Origin: DAOQAU01 sp035354275
Lineage (GTDB): Bacteria; Cyanobacteriota; Vampirovibrionia; Gastranaerophilales; Gastranaerophilaceae
DNA: 64,000 nt
Assembly: GCA_035354275.1 (NCBI GenBank)
Contig: DAOQAU010000001.1
Location: 47,721-111,720, forward strand
Direction: 5' to 3'
Position numbers and translations under genes: made by a program. A model generated the notes under the pieces. That model did no database searches, was not told where the DNA came from, and was given only the letters and a program-made list of their open reading frames with translations. This document shows positions 61,991 to 64,000 of the stretch, piece after piece. Position 1 is the first letter of the stretch. Every line of letters begins with the position of its first letter.

Positions 61991-63106
61991 CTATAAATCC
62001 TTCGATTTATAAAACGCCCAAATTGCGCAAGTAAACGCAATAAGCGGGAATGAAGCAGTTATGAAAGGATGTAAAACGCCTTTTTCTGCAAGCAGGTCAA
62101 AGAACGGAAGCGTTATGTAATAAAGGAAAATACATCCGATAGCAATGGTAAATCCCACCAAACGCTGCTCTCTGGGTTTGCTAAATCCGAGCAGACATCC
62201 TAAAATGGCAAGAAGAACACACACAAACGGGTGGAAAAACCTTTGGAAATATTTATTGAGCATAAATCTGTATTCTTCCTGCAAATCTTCTTGTTTAAGC
62301 AGTTTTATATATCTTCTTAAATCTCCGTTTCCGATTTCTCTGTCGCGTTTAAGCGAATAAATCATTAAATCGTAAGCATTTTGTGCCGCTTTTCCTTGTA
62401 AAAGTTCCAAATTATTTAAGTGCTTTATTTCTTCAAAAATTCCGTCATTTGAAATACGATATTCTGTAACATCTTTTAAAATCCACTTTTCAGTATAATG
62501 GTCGGCATTTTTTGCCACAAAAATATGAGATAGCGCGTGCAAATCGGTGTAAGTTTTTTCCGAAAAATCAAGCACAATAACATTTGCAATATTGCTGTAA
62601 TTAAACCTTGAAACTATAACAGCCAAAGTCGGGCGGTTTTTTTCATCCTTTTGAGTGTAAATATACTGTGAAGGGCTGTATTCGCGCTTAATTCCGACAA
62701 GTTTACTTGCCGAAAACGGAATTAATTTGTCGTAAGTAACAAAACAAAAAGCAGTAATAAGAAGGCTTAAAACTATAACCGGCGAAAGAATCCGCCAAAA
62801 AGAAAGCCCTGCGACCCTAAAGATTGTAAGTTCAAAATCTTTGCTGAGTTTATCAAAAGTAAACAATGAACCGAGCAAAAGCCCCACCGGCAAAGCTTTG
62901 CCTAAAATATTGGGCAGTTCGTAGAACAACACCAAAATTGCCGTTTTTGTCGTATATTCTCCTTCAAGAGTTTTTCTTATTGTATTTAAAAGCATCTCAG
63001 GAGCAATCCAAATAACAGTAAAAAGCAAAATTGATACCATTGTCGCCCAAAAAACCTGCTCAAAAACATATTTGTCATATAACTTTATTTTTGAAAACAA
63101 TTTCAT
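61991..63106 (-). CDS. LPS export permease LptF/LptG family
   Basis: 371 residues: three N-terminal membrane helices (KLYDKYVFEQVFWATMVSIL opening, PNILGKALPVGLLLGSLF), a periplasmic jellyroll-like region (~110-260) and three C-terminal helices. LptB2FG pulls LPS from the inner membrane toward the outer membrane. Only one permease is present here, so its F/G identity is open and a partner should lie elsewhere. ATG overlaps the lptB stop by 1 bp (TAATG). Confidence 0.88.
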   Translation of the reverse strand: MKLFSKIKLYDKYVFEQVFWATMVSILLFTVIWIAPEMLLNTIRKTLEGEYTTKTAILVLFYELPNILGKALPVGLLLGSLFTFDKLSKDFELTIFRVAGLSFWRILSPVIVLSLLITAFCFVTYDKLIPFSASKLVGIKREYSPSQYIYTQKDEKNRPTLAVIVSRFNYSNIANVIVLDFSEKTYTDLHALSHIFVAKNADHYTEKWILKDVTEYRISNDGIFEEIKHLNNLELLQGKAAQNAYDLMIYSLKRDREIGNGDLRRYIKLLKQEDLQEEYRFMLNKYFQRFFHPFVCVLLAILGCLLGFSKPREQRLVGFTIAIGCIFLYYITLPFFDLLAEKGVLHPFITASFPLIAFTCAIWAFYKSKDL

Positions 63107-63831
63107 TAAAGCTCAAAATCCTTTCCTAAATAAAATTCTTTTGCGATAGGGTCATTAGCAACATCTTCGCTTTTGCCTTCAATTTTAATTTTGCCATCAA
63201 AAATTACATAGGCCCTGTCTGTTATAGAAAGCGTAGCTTTGGGGTTATGGTCTGTAATTAAAACGCCAAGCCCTTTTTCATCAGACAATTTACGGATGTT
63301 TTCTTTTATTTCACCTATTGCAATAGGGTCAATTCCGGTAAAAGGCTCGTCAAGAAGAATAAAATCTGGACTTGCGGCAAGAGCTCTTGCAAGCTCAACC
63401 CTTCTTCTTTCTCCACCTGATAATGATACCGCCGATTCTCCGCGAAGTTTTATTATCCCGAATTCTGTCAACAATTCTTCCAATTTACGTTTTTTCTCGT
63501 CAACGGTAAGTTTTTCGTTCATCTCTAAAACAAGTTTAATATTATCTTCAACACTTAACTTTCTAAAAATGGAAGCCTCCTGCGGCAAATATCCGACACC
63601 TGCCTTTGCACGAACATTCATCGGCCAGGCAGAAATATCCTGATCATTAATATAAACATGCCCTTTGTTGGGTTTCACAAGCCCCACTACCATGTAAAAA
63701 GTGGTCGTTTTGCCCGCCCCGTTAGGACCCAAAAGACAAACTACTTCTCCTTTGTTAATTTCAAAAGAAACGTCATTTACAACGCTTCTGTCCCCGTATA
63801 TTTTCACAAGATTTTTTGCCGTAATTTTCAT
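63106..63831 (-). CDS. lptB: LPS export ABC transporter ATPase LptB
   Basis: 241 residues. Walker A GPNGAGKTTTFYMVVGLV, Q-loop GYLPQEASIFRKLSVEDNI, signature LSGGERRRVELARALA, Walker B FILLDEPFTGIDPIA and H-loop ITDHN; the IFRKLSV block is specific to LptB. Powers LPS transport with the adjacent permease. GAGGA ribosome site. Supports a Gram-negative envelope. Confidence 0.95.
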   Translation of the reverse strand: MKITAKNLVKIYGDRSVVNDVSFEINKGEVVCLLGPNGAGKTTTFYMVVGLVKPNKGHVYINDQDISAWPMNVRAKAGVGYLPQEASIFRKLSVEDNIKLVLEMNEKLTVDEKKRKLEELLTEFGIIKLRGESAVSLSGGERRRVELARALAASPDFILLDEPFTGIDPIAIGEIKENIRKLSDEKGLGVLITDHNPKATLSITDRAYVIFDGKIKIEGKSEDVANDPIAKEFYLGKDFEL

Positions 63832-63879
63832 ATTTTCCTCACCCTTCTTATGATAATTTTATGTTAAAAACAATCTCAA

Positions 63880-63910
63880 TGCAAGAAATAGTAAATAGGA
63901 AATAGAAATG
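63880..63910. repeat. AGTAAATAGGAAATAG-type short repeat
   Basis: GAAATAGTAAATAGGAAATAG upstream of lptB, same style as the arrays near dnaK. The rest of the window (to 64000) shows no gene. Confidence 0.5.
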
Positions 63911-64000
63911 TTAAAACAGTGGACAAGAGGCGAAGATGCCAAGAAGCGTAGTAGGATAACCCACGCATCTACTCATCTTATCTTCTTATAAACTATTCGA

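Overview
The window reads as chromosomal DNA of a fermentative, Gram-negative relative of cyanobacteria, most likely a gut-type Melainabacteria/Vampirovibrionia (Gastranaerophilales) member. The evidence is: low G+C by eye; an ATP synthase laid out the cyanobacterial way (a, c, b', b, delta in one operon with two different b subunits, beta-epsilon in a separate operon); an LdpA-like iron-sulfur protein, a family otherwise known from cyanobacteria; LPS-export genes (LptB, LptF/G) and an outer-membrane efflux channel; and an [FeFe]-hydrogenase maturase (HydG), which suggests anaerobic hydrogen metabolism. No photosynthesis gene, rRNA, tRNA or CRISPR array was seen.

Layout. 1-2291: ATP synthase operon (minus). 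2419-7810: biotin ligase, a sugar aminotransferase, a lone sugar ABC permease, a receiver-histidine kinase with a STAS protein. 7858-15001: mostly small lineage-type proteins of unknown function (pseudopilin, HEAT-like proteins, a protein built from two repeats, an acidic protein with a Gly/Ala-rich hydrophobic core) plus a short-chain dehydrogenase and a P-loop kinase. 15167-17396: ATP synthase beta-epsilon and YjbQ. 18076-25253: HydG, a second P-loop kinase, phosphoglycerate kinase, a U32 protein, a methyltransferase, the LdpA-like protein. 25288-30313: one long minus-strand run of dTDP-rhamnose genes (rmlA, rmlB, rmlC), acpS, tpiA and class II fba. 30463-34105: two phage-tail-like genes, a glycosyltransferase, a degenerate nucleotidyltransferase and a pilin gene broken by one stop codon. 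34175-41912: hisS, dnaK, a second divergent pgk, and glycine cleavage genes gcvT-gcvH-gcvPA. 42202-47975: PilT, RecO, a GGDEF/HD-GYP protein and FliD. 47979-53308: shikimate genes aroC-aroK-aroB, a PfkB kinase, a Xer recombinase. 53464-58089: a MarR-controlled tripartite efflux system. 58166-63831: TPR protein, S20, a phosphatase, a NAGPA-like protein, LptF/G and LptB.

Three things stand out. (1) Fructose-bisphosphate aldolase, triosephosphate isomerase and a second phosphoglycerate kinase carry extra N-terminal leaders that end in a short [VM]NF[TG]-type motif. An unknown protein and a phosphatase in the same window have similar N-termini, which suggests an undescribed targeting or tethering tag. 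(2) Arrays of degenerate 7-8 nt repeats start at, or within a few bases of, the stop codon of at least nine genes, always with the stop-rich strand as the sense strand. Related repeats also sit in frame inside two coding regions, in the stop-free orientation. (3) A roughly 70-95 bp dispersed sequence occurs twice and stays open in one frame, preserving the peptide MK(I/M)PSTHVFW with mostly third-position changes.

Smaller observations include strong promoters placed so that hisS and a small nucleotidyltransferase-like gene would give leaderless mRNAs, a three-hairpin intergenic block, an operator-like palindrome in front of marR, and a gcv operon without gcvPB.
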